A DNA stretch of 64,000 bases from Eucommia ulmoides (GCA_016647705.1 CM028328.1:44320647-44384646); one strand, 5' to 3'. Shown: positions 12,073 to 25,508, numbered from the stretch's first letter. The notes: generated by a model from the sequence alone, not told the origin. Translations and numbers: made by a program.

Positions 12073-13620
12073 AATAACCCCCAAACTTGGAATTTTGCTA
12101 GTTTTCGAACAAAACACTCACACAATAAATTAAACTACCACGATTAATTAACGAACTGAAATACTAAAAACGAAAAACAAAACACAAACTAACTAAACAT
12201 AATGACATGCGAGTTTTGAATTCAACTATTCAACCAAAACGTTTTCCCTCAAGGGCCCCAAATCATATCAATTTCAAGAGTAAAACGCACCATGTGGTGT
12301 TCTAGAATTTCAACATTTAATAGCAGTAAGCGTTATTCTAGATCCTGTTCAAGTGTGTGTGTGAAAACTCAATCATATAACCATCCACAGACCGGATTGG
12401 ATTATCCACCAACAAAGTTCATGACTAAAACCAAAAAGGTATAAGAAATCAATAGGCCAGATTGGCTTCCACTCTCCACTAATGTAACCTTGGAAATTCA
12501 AAAAGATCAATAAGACTTGGTTCGATTTTTGTCAAATAGCCAAGGGTATATCAGGAATATAAAACAGGTTAATGTTATTAACTTAACAATACCCAAGGCA
12601 CAACGCTTGGCTCAATCATACTCATAATCCCAAAGATTAATTCGAAACAACCCTGAACTTATATTTAAAAACGTAGTACTCACTTGTCTAAACAAACAAA
12701 AATAAAACCGTATATACACATGTTTTTTATTTATTTTTATTTTATGAAACACACCCCCAAATTTATTTGATTTGTACAATTTGATGGGTGTGGAAATACG
12801 ATAGAAAAATGACGAGTACTCGAATACCGAACAATAGCTCACCCAAAACCTAACCGCTCACTTCAAGCAGTATAACAAACGTTAACTTGATTTTACTCAA
12901 ATTGTGCCTTAGATTTAGTGATAAAGGTTTGGAAAAAAATTCAATTAGCTAGGGCATTTGTTACGTGTTCAAAATTAAAATGGCTAACAGGCTTCAACAG
13001 GGTAATGAGAGATAAAATGTATGGCATGGTAGGCTTCAAAGGCTCAAGCGGTCAAAATGAATGCCTAAATCATATCTTCTGAACTACTTCGCCTAGGATT
13101 TCGCCTCGAATTTCCCCCAAACCAGGTTTTAGAATTCCTATTGTCATGAACTTGGCTAACGGATAATTGGCGTCAAATCAATATAGCTAGGACATTGAGT
13201 TTAAGTGCTCGTGCAAGTTAGGATCCACAATAACTTTTACTACAACGAAATGTCAATCACACAGAACACACATGAATGGGCATTATGCTCGACCTCTATA
13301 AACAAATAGAGGATAGATTCATCATCGAGTAATGGCCCAGATGAACTACAAAACTCAACAAACAACAACAACAAACATACACACACTAACACTAAACAAA
13401 CATGCATACAATTAAACAACAATTAAACATAAACTACTTAACCAACAACAAGAAAACATACTAGCATACTACACATCACTCCCAAACTTAAAACGGGCAG
13501 TGTCCATAATGACCCAACCTCGATCTCAACAATAGAAAAAAAGCATGACGACGAATGGGGCTTAGAACACGTACTTGGGAGGCGAGACAATCTCGCCTCC
13601 TAATGAAGTCGGCGATAATG
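12073..13620 (-). other. A1 3' untranslated region and purine tract
   Basis: Non-coding. The purine tract is immediately next to the LTR (on the minus strand AGTTTGGGGGTTATT). Further out lie words shared with A2, A3 and A4, for example GTGGTGTTCTAGAATTTCAA at 12295-12314. Confidence 0.75.
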
Positions 13621-13832
13621 GTCTAATTTATTTGAAAACTTGGGTTGCCTCCCAAGAAGTTCTTGGTTTAAGGTCCTTGGCCTGACACGGAGAATGACTC
13701 GTTAAAGAGAGGCTTTCGCCCATAGTATGTGTCATACAACATAACATATGGGTCTTGGTTCAGAATGCCCACAAGCTTGGCGAGATTTGGCATTGATCGG
13801 CTCATATTCTCAACTTGATTCTTCTCTGGATT

Positions 13833-14700
13833 TTATACTTGGTAGGCATGGATGAACGAAGTTAAAAGTGGTGGAGAACAAGCGAGCCACATTGGATCTT
13901 CATAGAAAAGTTCGTCTTTGATCGGTGTCGGAACCACAACGTGGATCTCAAACGATGGATAATCACAAGTGTTATCTTGTAATTCTTCATCGTTGCTCAA
14001 TTTTTGGGTCTCATCCTCATTAGGATCTTCATCAACAATCAAACCTAATGTCCTCCCACTTGCATTCGGTTCCTCACAGTGGCTTTCAATACATGTGGCG
14101 TTTGTGTCTCTCAGTGCCACCATTTATGACTCGGCCTCAATAAAGTAGATAAATTGATTGATTTGTGTCTGAAGAGACGTTACGGTCGTATTAATTTCAA
14201 TGCAGGTCGTCTCAATATTGTCAACACGATCCTCATACTCGTTGAGACGGTCATTTGTTTCCTACCAGAAAGCCTGAGTCTCACCCATAAATTCAGTGAA
14301 CATTTCCTTTAAGGTCGGGGAAGACTCCAAATGTTGGTCCGGGATGTCAATCCATAGCGTCAAAACGATAGAATTACCCCCCAAGCTTTGGTAGCTTGTT
14401 GAATAATTCCAACTATGAAAATCAAACTCCGCCATGTCTTCCAACAACCAAAATAGACTTTGTCCGCAGTTAGTTGGTCGAATGAGGTGGTACCATTTCC
14501 TCATTCGACCCAATTTCTTGTTACGGCTAGTAACCTATCGAGGAAGTTCAGTAGTTGACACTTCCTCAGGAAACGATGGTTTGGGAACCAGATGAGCAAC
14601 TCCTTATATCGATCCTAAGCACAATAAAACGACTCAGAATCTCGTTGAAAGAAATGCAATAACACTTGTTGATCTAACATCTTCAAGTACCTTACAAGAC
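13833..14700 (-). pseudogene. A1 gag-like remnants
   Basis: Two short coding-like stretches. The upstream one (about 14262-14700) resembles the gag fragment at 10206-10510, including the WLLEDMAEFDFHSWNY text. The other (13833-14123) is acidic, rich in Asp and Glu, and not recognised. There is no protease, reverse transcriptase or integrase. It is a fossil, and the function as capsid is inferred from the family. Confidence 0.6.
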
Positions 14701-14795
14701 AAAGAAAACTAAAAACAAAAATTAAAAATAAAATAAATGCCTAATTAAAATCAAGTTATTTACTCACAATATCAACAACAATCTAAAAACTAATC

Positions 14796-14812
14796 CACGG
14801 CAACAGCGCCAA
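14796..14812 (-). other. A1 primer-binding site
   Basis: On the minus strand, TGGCGCTGTTGCCGTGG lies next to the LTR at 14819. It is an Asp-tRNA-type site with a few differences from the copies in A2 and A3. Confidence 0.75.
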
Positions 14813-14818
14813 AAAACT

Positions 14819-16073
14819 TGGTAGCGGAATATTACGTCGCTACTTTAACCGCAAGTGTACGGGTCAAGTTTTATAGAATAGGGAAAAGTAAGGGTTGTCA
14901 TATCCACAGGGATTGGATTAAATTATCACTAAGTACCGCGATTATCATAACCGAACTTTATCTAGGTGATTAAATTTAGGGTTTTTGGTTTTAGATTATA
15001 TACTAAACTAAATTAACAATTAATTAAACTATAATACTAAGTATACGTGTTTGATCAATCTAGGGATTAACTTCATTCACTTATACGTGTTTGATCCAAT
15101 CTAGTTTACATTAACAATATTCAAACTATTCGACAATCTAGGTATCGAAAACTCACTCACTATCTCTCACGAATGTAAAGTGAATGAATATGCGACTTCG
15201 TATCAATGCCGATGTCCCCATTTAGCGTCTAAACGACACTGATTACATGAGTCTCGCCCCAACCTCAAGGATTACACACTTTCTAATACTCTCCCGAGTC
15301 ATTAGATCATTGCATTATGTTTAAACCCTAGTCTGAATCCGGGGTTACCTCTCTTGAGTGTCAAATCCTGTAGTCTCAAATTAACGAAACACAATTTACC
15401 CAAACAACGTTTTCATAAACTGTATCAATCCCTAGACAAAATACGTTTAGCTAAATAAGATTATTACCAAATATTCATTAAAACAAGATAATAACATTAT
15501 TTTACAATTACAAAGTTTAAGAATAAAGAGAGAAACAAGGGAGAATAACTGTTATCTGAATAGTGGAGTGTTCCACTTCCATAAAAACTACTCCGAGATC
15601 ATTTCCTCTTCCTTAAATTGATGTTCTCCTCTTGGGTCTTGATCTTGAGCTCCAAAATAGCTCAAAAAACATGCCTTTAAGTGTTGGGGGAGAAGGGATA
15701 TTAGAAGGGATAAAAAATATCTAACAAATATCCCAAAATATCTTTACCAGGTGGTATCGGACCGCTGCAGCGGTGAGAAGTTAGTAGGCCACTGCCATTT
15801 GACCACTGTAGTGGTGGAGGCCATCGCTGCAGTAGTGCAATTCACCGCTGCAGCGGTGGAGTTGCAGTTTCTGAACTTGGCCTTTTTTCTCACTTATGAA
15901 TTGTTTCTCCACTGATGTCTCACTGATTTGCTCGATTTTCAACCGTTTTCATCCATTTTCGTCCCAAACACCTGATTTATACAAAAACAAATTAAAACAT
16001 ATTAAAACACAACAAGAATACGCGAAAACTACCAAAATCAATTTGGAAATATATAGATAAATTCCACTTATCA
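14819..16073 (-). repeat. A1 LTR, right copy
   Basis: 1255 bp, same ends as the left copy. It contains a shorter CTGCAG-core palindrome array (15755-15860). It is visibly diverged from the left LTR, consistent with an old insertion. Confidence 0.85.
15755..15860. repeat. CTGCAG-core palindrome array in A1 right LTR
   Basis: Includes ACCGCTGCAGCGGTG at both ends of the array and diverged units between them (for example CCACTGTAGTGG, which is itself a palindrome). Confidence 0.8.
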
Positions 16074-16079
16074 TCTATC

Positions 16080-16840
16080 CCCATAGAGGCTAGACCCACC
16101 CAACAAATCTCATTCTCTAACTCATGTGTAGAAATGCAGGAGACATGTTCTCTCTCTGCAACTATCAAGCCTATGTCCAAGAAGAACTTTTGGCATTATA
16201 TTCGAACCATTTTCATTTGTGTATATCTTCTTGAACTATAGCAATTTCATATTCAAGACATCATGAATCTAATTGTACCACAGATGTGAGTTATTTTCTT
16301 CAATTTTCAATTTGTAAACCTATTTATTCTTCAAAATTTTCTTGCCTTTAGGAAGTTGTACCAAATTGTAAGTGCAATGCTCATGAAGTGACTTCATATC
16401 TTTTTGCATGGTTTTGCTCCACTCATTTTTCTTTTCACTCGACACGGCTTCTTCGAAGCTTTTTGGCTCTTTCTCATTTTGTAAGCATTACATACTCATT
16501 AAATTGATATTTTTTAGAAGTCTTTCGATCCTTGTGGGACCTTCTCAACTGAACATCAACAGGAGGATGAGGAGGAGGTGGTTTCTCGTGCACTATGTCA
16601 CCACTGACATGTGCTTCATCGACGGTCTCATGGGACTACTCTTCTGGTGGATCTGTTATGGATGCTGAAACTGGATCTATGTTAACTGGATTATCAATAG
16701 AAGATTTCAGTTTTACACCTTTCTCAACATCATCGATAGTTTGATCTTCAAGGAATATTATATCCCTACTACAAATCACTTTCCTGTCAAATGGATCCCA
16801 CAATCTATAGCCTAATTCCTCATTTTCATAGTCCATGAAT
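16080..16840 (-). pseudogene. K1 integrase tail and start of reverse transcriptase
   Basis: Minus-strand sequence reads like the copia integrase C-terminal motif (YRLWDPFDRKVICSRDIIF) and then the entry into reverse transcriptase (KSLHE...LVQLPKGKKIL). The remaining reverse transcriptase and the RNase H are absent, because A1 follows. It is degenerate. Confidence 0.7.
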
Positions 16841-16889
16841 ATACTTTGCTTTGTCTTGTCATCAAGCTTAGATCTCTCATCCTTTGGAA

Positions 16890-17800
16890 TATGAACAAAT
16901 GCCCTTTATGCAAATACTCTCAGATGTTTATAGGAGATGTCATTTTCGATCCACACACTTTTTGAGATATCACCTTCCAAAGGAACTGATCGAGACAAAT
17001 TGATCGAGTCAACTGCGGTCCTCATTGTATCACCCCAAAATGACTTGGGCAACTTTGTGTAAAAAAACATAGACTTTATTCGTTCACAAATGGTCAGGTT
17101 CATTCTCCCAGCAACTCCATTTTGCTAAGGAGTCTTAAGCACACTTTCCTCAAATCTGATGTCGTATTTCCTGTATTCTTATTTCTCTTTCAACCTTGGC
17201 ATGAAAATGCTTGAACACCTTCAATACCTGGTCTTTAATTTTCAAAGAATAGATAAACACTTTTTGAGAAAAATCACCAATAATTGTAAAAAAATATGAA
17301 GCACCGCAAAGCTTTATATCTTTCATGAAATAAATATCTGTATGCACCAAATCCAAATGATGACATCTCTTAGATGGATTAAAGTTCTAAAATGCAACTC
17401 TATATTGTTTATCGACAAAACAGTATATGCAAGTTTTAAGAGATGTATCTTTTATACTTGTCTAGAGTTATTTTCTGATGATCATGTAAAGGCCTTTTTC
17501 AATTAGGTGATCAAGTTGTCGATGCCATAACTCCATAGAAGAATCCTCAACTGCATTGACAACTCCTTTAGCCAATCTCCCTAGTATCACATACAAACTG
17601 CTTACTTTATTGTCTCTGTCCAACACCAAAGAACCTCTATTGAGTTTCTATTTTTCTTCACCGAAATGACTACTGTAACCTTCATCGTCAAGCTTTTTGG
17701 CGGAGATCGAATTGAGCCAAATATCTAAACATGCCTAACATCTTTAAGTAATAGTTTTCAGTCAATACTAATTTTTAGAGAAATGTCTCCCATGCCATTA
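16890..17800 (-). pseudogene. K1 integrase remnant
   Basis: Text such as MDLVHTDIYF and, further on, FWGDTMRTAVDSINLSRSVPL matches the copia integrase core and its conserved downstream segment. Several interruptions are evident, so it cannot give an active enzyme. In the family it joins cDNA to host DNA. Confidence 0.72.
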
Positions 17801-17828
17801 ATTGTAGATGCACTTTTAATCCTCATAT

Positions 17829-18800
17829 TTACATATAACCAAAGTCACCACTAGTGTAAGACGAGAATAAATCACCATGAGAAGTAACATGAAACGATGC
17901 ACTCGAACCAATCACCCAATTGCTCTCTGGGCATGTAAAGTTAACATAACCGTCTTCACAAAGAATCAAAATATCTCCATCAACGACAACTACATTTGTT
18001 TTCTTATCTTCTTTGTCCTTATCAGTTCGGTCTTTAGGTTGTTCTTTTTTCAATATTCTATAATCTTGGATCATGTGTCCTGATTTGTTGCAGTGGAAGC
18101 ACTTGAAGTCATTTTTATCTTTCGATCTACCTCATGATTTGTCAAACCACCCATTATTACGAGAACTCTTGCTTTTGCTTTTTCCCCGTCTTTCTTAATT
18201 ATTTCAGTAAGTAGTGCCTACGATTCTGAGGATGATCCCTACTCTTTCTTCCTTACCTCTTCATTAATGAGGTTGTCTTTTACCATATCCATCATGAACT
18301 TTCCATCTGGCGCTGAATTGCTGAGTAATATTCTAAGCATTTTTCAACTATCAGGTAATGTACTGAGAAGTAGTAATGCTTGGACTTCATCTTCCAAAAC
18401 AAGTTTCATAGTAATCAATTGATTAATAAGGTCTTGAAAATTATTCATGTGATCAACTATATTTTGTCTATCCTTGTAGGTCAAGTGAACAATTATCTTA
18501 ATCAAAATAGTTTTATTCAATCAAGTTTTCTGCTCGTACAAGGACTCTAATATTTCCACAATTCATCAATTTTGGTTTCATTAATAACATATTGCTACAA
18601 ACTCCGATCAATCCATTGACAAATGTAACCAACAATTTTTCTATGCATTATCTCTCATTATTCATTATTTTTGTCACTTGGTTTACCCGCATCAACTTTA
18701 AAAAAAAAAATACAAATCCTTACAATAAAGGATATTCGTCATTCTAGATTTCCAAAGTGCATAACTAGCCGATTTCAAATTTAACATGAGTCCACCACTA
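17829..18800 (-). pseudogene. K1 gag and protease remnant
   Basis: The downstream part contains the copia protease context (SNWVIG...ASFHVTSHGDLFSSYTSGDFG). A degraded gag with a zinc-knuckle-like stretch (about 18080-18180) lies upstream. In copia elements these form one polyprotein in which the aspartic protease cuts gag from pol. It is broken, and assignment rests on the protease context. Confidence 0.7.
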
Positions 18801-18847
18801 TCTTCCATTTTAAATCATACAAATAATTCTTTCCCCAATAAATTAAA

Positions 18848-18860
18848 GCTCTCATATCAC
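18848..18860 (-). other. K1 primer-binding site, degenerate
   Basis: On the minus strand GTGATATGAGAGC follows the 5' LTR. It resembles the copia TGGTATCAGAGC site with a few changes. Confidence 0.65.
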
Positions 18861-18862
18861 TT

Positions 18863-19877
18863 TATCAGGAAAATTCACCAATTAATTAGATTTTATCTTC
18901 TCTATTTCTGTGATTAAAATGGGATTGGTGATTTTAATACCCACATATATTAATCAAGATAAACCAAGTAATAAATAAAGTAAGGGGCATGATTTTTACA
19001 TAGAAAACCCCAGGGGGAAAAAACTACGGACCAAAATCCGATCTCAACTTCTACTGTTATTAAATAATGAGGTTACAATCATTCATACTTTTAAGAGAAA
19101 CACTTTTGGATCACCACATAAATATCACTAAAAATGGTAGATACAACAAGAAACGCTAAATACGGATTTTGAGAGAAATATAGAATGAGCAATTGGAAAA
19201 GGGTTACCAAAAATAAAAACCGATGAAAAGGAAGTACTAGATGCCGAGAACAAGTCCCTGAAATTTCAGCCCCATCGAAATCTGAATCACCGTCCGATCG
19301 TCAAGCCAAAGAACACTCTCTCTCATCTTCCTTCTCTCTCTACCCACTGTTGCGTGGAATCAATTTTCTGCCATCTTGTGATACTGCCGTGAACTATCTT
19401 CTTGTATTCATGACAACTTCGCTTACCTTTTCAAAGTAGCTACTGCCGCACCACACAAATTGAGTTTCTCAAATAAGCACTTGGTGTAAATAAGCCCTAA
19501 TGGGCTTTGGGCTTCCATTATCTTTTTTCTATTTGACCAAACGACCTTTTTTTTGGTTATAATAATAATGGACTTTTTTTTTTTCCTCTGTTTCTTTTGT
19601 GAAGTCTAATTAGACTTTGGGCTAGGTCCATGCTCATATGGGTTAGACCTACCCCATAACCAGATAAAAACTGCAATTAAGTAATTTTATAAACAAAACT
19701 TATATTGTAAGAGTAAAATTAGAATTTAAATGATGACATTTGTAGGTCAACTTCAATTGAGAGGTTGGCTATTCCCATTAAAAATGATAAATGATGTTTT
19801 TTGTATTCGATAAAACACAGAAAATTTTTATAGTGTTTGTCTCAAAGTAGAGGATGTTACGGGGTAAATTCCCAACA
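18863..19877 (-). repeat. K1 5' LTR
   Basis: About 1015 bp. On the minus strand it begins TGTTGGGAATTTACC and runs to the primer site. The last 390 bases match the 3' fragment at 9819-10205. Confidence 0.78.
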
Positions 19878-21510
19878 TCGTTATATTATAAATAAAAAAA
19901 ATATTGTGAAATAATAATTCATGTGTTATAATAATAAATACATCATAACATTTGCGCACACTAGTAGATGCCCATGTTTGTAGGCACCAAAGAAAAAAGA
20001 GGATTAATTAATTGAGTGTGCTTTTTATTGCTTGCGGATACTAAATATATTTTTGAATCTCAAAATTAATCGAAGGTCTTTTTGCATATGAAATTCTAAT
20101 TTTATTGCACTATTTTGTTAAGAAATTCAAGTCAAAACTGAAAAAAGTGCACATAAAACAAACAAAATAAATTACAAACATCTAGTGTCCACAAACTGCA
20201 AGCATGTAATATATTCTTTTTCTTTGATAAATTCATAGAGAAATATATATTGAGGCATAAACATCCCAAACAAAATAGATATTGAGCATTTCATTTTTCA
20301 TAAACAAAAATTAACTTGGGATCATAAACAAAAATCCAAATAAAAAAATAAATAGAAAAAAATATTTCTTTCTTATGTATGTATTTATAATAAGTCAGAA
20401 CATCTTAACTTAATGAATCATTACATGGTTCAATGAGTTAACCAATTACTTGTTGATCCAACACAATTGCACCCTTCTTAATAACCACTTCCTTCTTGCA
20501 TTCAGAGTGTTGCTCTACTATAACATCATACAAGAAAAAGAAAATAGAAAAAATAATTAAAACTTATCCATCATATAGCTCCAATTGAAAAGTACATTAA
20601 GCTTCAAAATGTAATCAAGCTTCAAGGAAGACTATTGTTCTTTCATGCCAATTTTTTGTTCTTACCAAAAAAGAGAACAGAAGAAACACAAATTTTGTTA
20701 CCAACCCAAAACAAAAATCAGAATAAAATAGTAACAAATTTTTAATCCTAAATTTAAAAAAGCTTTCTCCAAGAAAAAGGCCTTCTAAATTTCTTTAAAA
20801 TTTGAGCCAACGAAAAAAAGGACCATCAAAACAGAATGACAGGCATGGAGAAATGCATGGAGCACAACACGTAGATGAAGCAGTTCATATAGAAACTTAA
20901 AAGATTAAAATACATAGAACAGATGTTATGGATTTCCACTAATCGAATTTCTTCTAGAACAACTATGGAGACAACTTCCTTTCCAATTGTTTAATCTATA
21001 CAATAATAATAATAACACATATTATTGGCATAAAGGACCTATTCAAATTTTATCACATTTTATCTTTGTTAATGGAAGCATTCTAAAGGAAAGTACATAC
21101 AATCACAATCACACATAGAAAAGGGTTAGAGATATTAACACAGTAATTTTTTAGTAGTTCAGCAAACTACTTTTTTCTATATCTACACCCCTGAGCTCTT
21201 GCAAGGTATTAATCTACTATTATTCATATCCTCTTCCAAAGTAATAATTAAACCCTTACACCTAGTTTGAGTAAGTTTTCTTTATACTCAAACGCACTCT
21301 CATTTGAACTAGTTACACTTAAGTCCATGTCACAACTCACAGAATACAAATTATTTCACCCAAAGTTTCTACCAGTACTTATAAATGTCAAATATAATTT
21401 TAGCTCGATCTATGCGAGATAGAAGAGCACACAATCAAAAGATATTTAATTTAAGGTTCATGTTAAATTTATGTGTTTTAAATTAATAAAGCATAGAAGC
21501 AGATAATATT
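19878..21510. other. AT-rich intergenic DNA, no gene seen
   Basis: No supported gene. The part at about 21100-21430 has a word usage reminiscent of retroelement LTRs (repeated TTCACCCAAAG- and ACTCAAACGC-like phrases), but I could not find ends or a partner. Confidence 0.55.
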
Positions 21511-21515
21511 AACAA

Positions 21516-23914
21516 TGTTGATCCTAAGATTTTGATGAACTATTAAAGGTTGATGTTTTCGGTGGAACTAACGGTTTGATTAAGTGTTTCAGTTTATTAG
21601 TTCTAATGATGAAGATATGAGGATAAGTAATCAATGCATGCTAAAAAGACTGACAAAGATGATGGACATTAAGAGGTCGAAGATTTTGAAGAATATAAGG
21701 GAAAACAACTCAGATTAATTTTTACTCTTAATGTATCTCGATTAGGATCACACACAATCCAAAAAGTTTTTAAATTTATGTGTGTTTTGATAGGATCCTA
21801 ATTAGTAAAATTATTTGCTACTATATGTAATTGAAAAAGAAATATTGATAATTAATTAAAATTGAATTTAAGAATTTAGTGGAGCTAATTGAAAAAAAAA
21901 ATTTAGTTAAAAGGGCGAAAACGTCAATGAGAATGAGTTAAAAATGAGTTTAGAAGAGATTCTAGCATCAATAAGTCGACAAGTAAGTCGACCGGAACAA
22001 AAAAGGAAAACTCTCTATATCTCTCGGTCGACAGGTAGGTCGACCTTTGCTTAAATATGAACTCTCTGTATCTATAAGTCGACAGAGCGGTCGACTTGTG
22101 AAGAGAAATAGAACTCTCTGAATCTCTAGGTCGACAAATAGGTTGACCGATGGGCACAAAATCTTTGGCTTGGCTACATCCTGAATCGAGCGGTCAACTG
22201 CTGATCTTGGTTGGTCGACTTATGGGTCTGTTTCAGGATATTATGGAATTCCAGATTTTATTCTGAAAGTAGTCGTTACTAGCCGTTTTTTGGTTAGGAT
22301 TCACGAGTGAGAGATTTTAGGGATTTAATATTATTTGAGATATGCAACACATATTATGATATCCTTATAGATTTGGTTCATTAAGTTTGAATATTTCTTA
22401 ATTTGGTACATATAATTGTTTCTATTATATTTAATTGTGATTGAGAAATATTTGGGGGACTTAATTGAGAAGTTTAAAAGCTATAATTAAGTGATTTGAA
22501 CCACAATGAAGTCTTAGTGATATAAGGGGTCTATAAGAGCAATTAAATGTCATAACAAATGGGAACTAACCGTTAGAGAGTTTATTTTAATTCAATTTAT
22601 ATAGACTTGCGTTTTACATATTAAAAAGAGAGATTAAGAGAGATCAAGAGATTATATTGAGATTTTCTAAGAGAAATCATATTGAGAATTGTGAGAGTTT
22701 TTCTAAGAGACATTCCTTAGAATTATTTACTGTGAATCATTGTTGTTACCGAATTTGAAGTAACATCACTATAATTATTCTTTCGGTGGATTCCGAGTGA
22801 CATATTTTTAAATTACTTTCTATTTAGTATTGCTTGATTATTTTTTTGAAATTTGATATTTAGAAATTGTTTTATGATATTATACCGAAAAATATTGTGA
22901 GATTATTCTAGAGTTAAAGTTTTTGAGTTAAAGTGCTAATTTATTTGGCGTCACCAATCTAAGCTGTTTAGCGATTTGTTTTGTAATCCATTGGTATTTT
23001 CCTGGTGAGATCATTCCAAGCTTGTTCTTTAATTGAGTATTTGATTATTATTACTTGATTGGTGAATTGATCTTTTTGAGAAATCATTTTTGAACTTTAA
23101 AAGTATAAAAATATTTTAAAACGATTTGTGTGTTAATCTAATTACGTGCTTAATTGTGCTACCCGCATTCTTTATTATAATCAGATTTTGTTTCCTCACT
23201 TTTTATTTTTATCACTAGTATTGGGATATTAATTGAATATTAATTTATCTAGGGTGGTAGATGCTCCGAGTGAGAAAAATCACTTGTGAATTTTTTAATT
23301 GGTGAGTTGAATGACAGATTAAATACTGTTGGGAGTATTTAATCTAAGGGTAGCTGGTTTCAGTCTCTTCCCATAAAGAGATTGAGGTAGTAATTCTTCC
23401 TGGATTAAATTATTTTGTGAGCAATTTTGTAACGATTCAATCCTTACAGGGTAAAAGGATATTTGGACTGTTTGAGAGGTTTTGAATCTTTAACATTTGT
23501 TTAAAAAGAATTAGGCTATTCTTGAGCCTATAAAAAGTAGAGGTTATTCCTAAGCCTGTGAAAAAGAATTTGTAAATGTTGATTCTGAGCCTGTGAAAAG
23601 AATCTTTGTGAGGGTTTGGTTCCTACCTTTAAAGGAATCTTGAGTTTAGTGGGTGCGAATCTTCGTGGGGCTTGGAGGACTAGATTAGCCAAGAATAACT
23701 TGGTAAACCAGGATATATCGTGGTGTGCTGTTTTATTTATTTTAATTATATTGTTGTTTGGTGTGCACCTAGTTGATAACACATATCCGCTGCTATAAAA
23801 ATAATAATTAATTTTAGGATAAAATTAATTGTTTGATTTTTGAAGTGTTATTATTCTGATAATTTTTTAAAACTACCCAATTCATCCCCTCTTGGGTAGC
23901 TCACTAGGCCAACA
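21516..23914 (+). mobile_element. M2: solo LTR of the SIRE/Maximus-like family
   Basis: 2399 bp, from TGTTGATCC to GGCCAACA, flanked by a perfect 5-base target duplication AACAA (21511-21515 and 23915-23919). It contains the GTCGAC array and a TATA box and has no internal region, so it is what LTR-LTR recombination of a complete element would leave. Confidence 0.92.
21974..22228. repeat. GTCGAC palindrome minisatellite in M2
   Basis: Four units of about 60 bp, each with AACTCTCT followed by paired GTCGAC sites about 13 bases apart (GTCGACAGGTAGGTCGACC). It is better preserved than in M1. Confidence 0.85.
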
Positions 23915-23919
23915 AACAA

Positions 23920-24180
23920 AATAAATCCAATTATTTAGCTCATTTTAATTGAAATAATATCCAAGTTTAAAATCCACAATTTTTGAAAAACCTATTTTAC
24001 AAATTCAAATATCTATAGTATCCAATTTAATTCCACATGTTTAGATTGTTTAGATCTAATCACATAATAATCACAAGTAAGCACATAATAGATCAACAGA
24101 TAAACATAGAGAATTTAGATTGTTTTTTACAAGGATGGATATTACCGAAATTTCAAATCTTAGATATCAACCAAAGAAAT
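23920..24180. other. AT-rich DNA between M2 and K2
   Basis: No gene seen. The last five bases (GAAAT) are the presumed left target duplication of K2, whose right end is outside the window. Confidence 0.6.
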
Positions 24181-24535
24181 TGTTGGATTATGAAGTAGGC
24201 CGGGTCAATTCGTGGAGCATCCACATGGGCCTCAAGTTTCATGAATAGTCACCATGTGAATGGGTGTACATCTTGCTCTCAAATATCTTGTCTATTCAAT
24301 AGACATCTATTAGAAACGACATAACCTTTGAGTTTTCTCTATAAATATGCATTGATACCTCTAAAGTTTCAAATCCTATTAGATTACAGAAAATTTTGAG
24401 TCGTCTAGGTTTGTAAGAGTATGGGTATTGAAAAATACTCTAGTAGTATTTTTCTTATCGACGAGAGAAGAAACGAAGAATATGTTATGAACAAGTCTTT
24501 CGAATTAAAAAACTACACTTTCATATTATTTTACA
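24181..24535 (+). repeat. K2 5' LTR
   Basis: 355 bp, TGTTGGATTATG to ...TTTTACA. It matches the sequence at 62639-62755 and, after the organelle insert, 63935-64000. Confidence 0.85.
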
Positions 24536-24549
24536 TTGGTATCAGAGCC
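24536..24549 (+). other. K2 primer-binding site
   Basis: TTGGTATCAGAGCC follows the LTR immediately. It is a textbook initiator-Met copia primer site. Confidence 0.92.
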
Positions 24550-25445
24550 ATATAGACTAATTTTCCAAATAATGTTGTTATAGTACATGACAATAGTTTT
24601 CATGATTTTTTCATTAATGGCCGAAAATAGTTTTTCCAAATTTTTTATTATTTTTAGAAAATTTTTATATAAAAAGATTTTGCGTTTTATTACGAGTTCA
24701 ATGATATAAATTTCATTTAATTTCTACTTGTGGTTGATTTTATATGATTTTTCAAAGTTTGTCAAAAATAGTAGAATTTCTCTACTTTGATGTGAACATC
24801 TTTGGTTCTGACGACTGAAGAAGATGACTAAAATGATGTTGTCTCACTTATTTAATGAATTGGGACGTTGTATGTTAAAATTTATTCACACATCTCTACA
24901 AAAGAAAAATATATTCGCCTGTTGGCAACTCCTTATTGTTGTTGACTGATAAGCGCAACTGGTTCGGAATTCAATTCTTGGTGGTTTATTTTTTTAATAT
25001 CTTAAATAAAAAAAGTAAAACGTATTTTCTTGTATGCATCTAAGGGGACTTCAACCCATTTCCTTTTAGTAGGGATTGAAACCTAACAACCACTTCGGAC
25101 AAAATAGATCCAGTTCTATATTTGCACTGTTTATATATAATACTTGTATACTTAAGTTAAAATACATCAATTACATGCTTAATTGTAAACCATGCCATAA
25201 AATTTGATTTCATTTACTTGTGAACATGAATTATATGTGAAATTTTCATATTGTGTAATTTGGTATACATATTATATTTATTAAAAAAAGTATGAAATTA
25301 AATTTGTGAGCAATAATGAGTTGAGATATGTTTTTCTCATTTTTATTTTGTGCATAATGTATCTAAAAAATGATATATAGATCTATAAATACAATAGATG
25401 ATTATGAGTATAGCAAAAGTTTCAATCTTGTACTATAGAGCTACA

Positions 25446-25456
25446 TATATATATAC

Positions 25457-25506
<50 letters not shown>
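25446..25506. repeat. TA microsatellite
   Basis: Long TA dinucleotide run with a few interruptions, in the K2 leader. It is self-complementary and prone to length change. Confidence 0.9.

Positions 25507-25508
<2 letters not shown>

Larger units (their letters stand above)
10206..16073 (-). mobile_element. A1: non-autonomous Athila-like element
   Basis: A Ty3/gypsy fossil of the Athila group. Read on the minus strand the order is LTR (16073 to 14819), Asp-tRNA-type primer site, gag-like remnants, a long 3' untranslated region, purine tract, LTR (12072 to 10643), a second primer site and a second gag start that ends near 10206. There is no pol. The LTR-internal-LTR-internal order suggests either a tandem arrangement left by recombination or two elements joined. 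It lies inside K1. The boundary at 16073 is a clean LTR end and the 10206 boundary is not. Confidence 0.75.
9819..19877 (-). mobile_element. K1: Tork-like Ty1/copia element, interrupted by A1
   Basis: A minus-strand fossil. The 5' LTR (18863-19877) is followed by a degenerate primer site, gag, a protease-like segment, integrase and the beginning of reverse transcriptase. At 16073 the sequence switches to A1 and returns only as a piece of the 3' LTR at 9819-10205. LTR starts are TGTTGGGAATTTACC. The protease-like context (WVIG..ASFHVT...) and integrase resemble the TNT1/Tork lineage. No matching target duplication is visible (AAAAT against TCGTT), so an end may have been altered. It is clearly broken and old. 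Confidence 0.75.

Noticed and set aside
9814-19882. Target duplication for K1
   Set aside because: The flanks (AAAAT and TCGTT) do not match.
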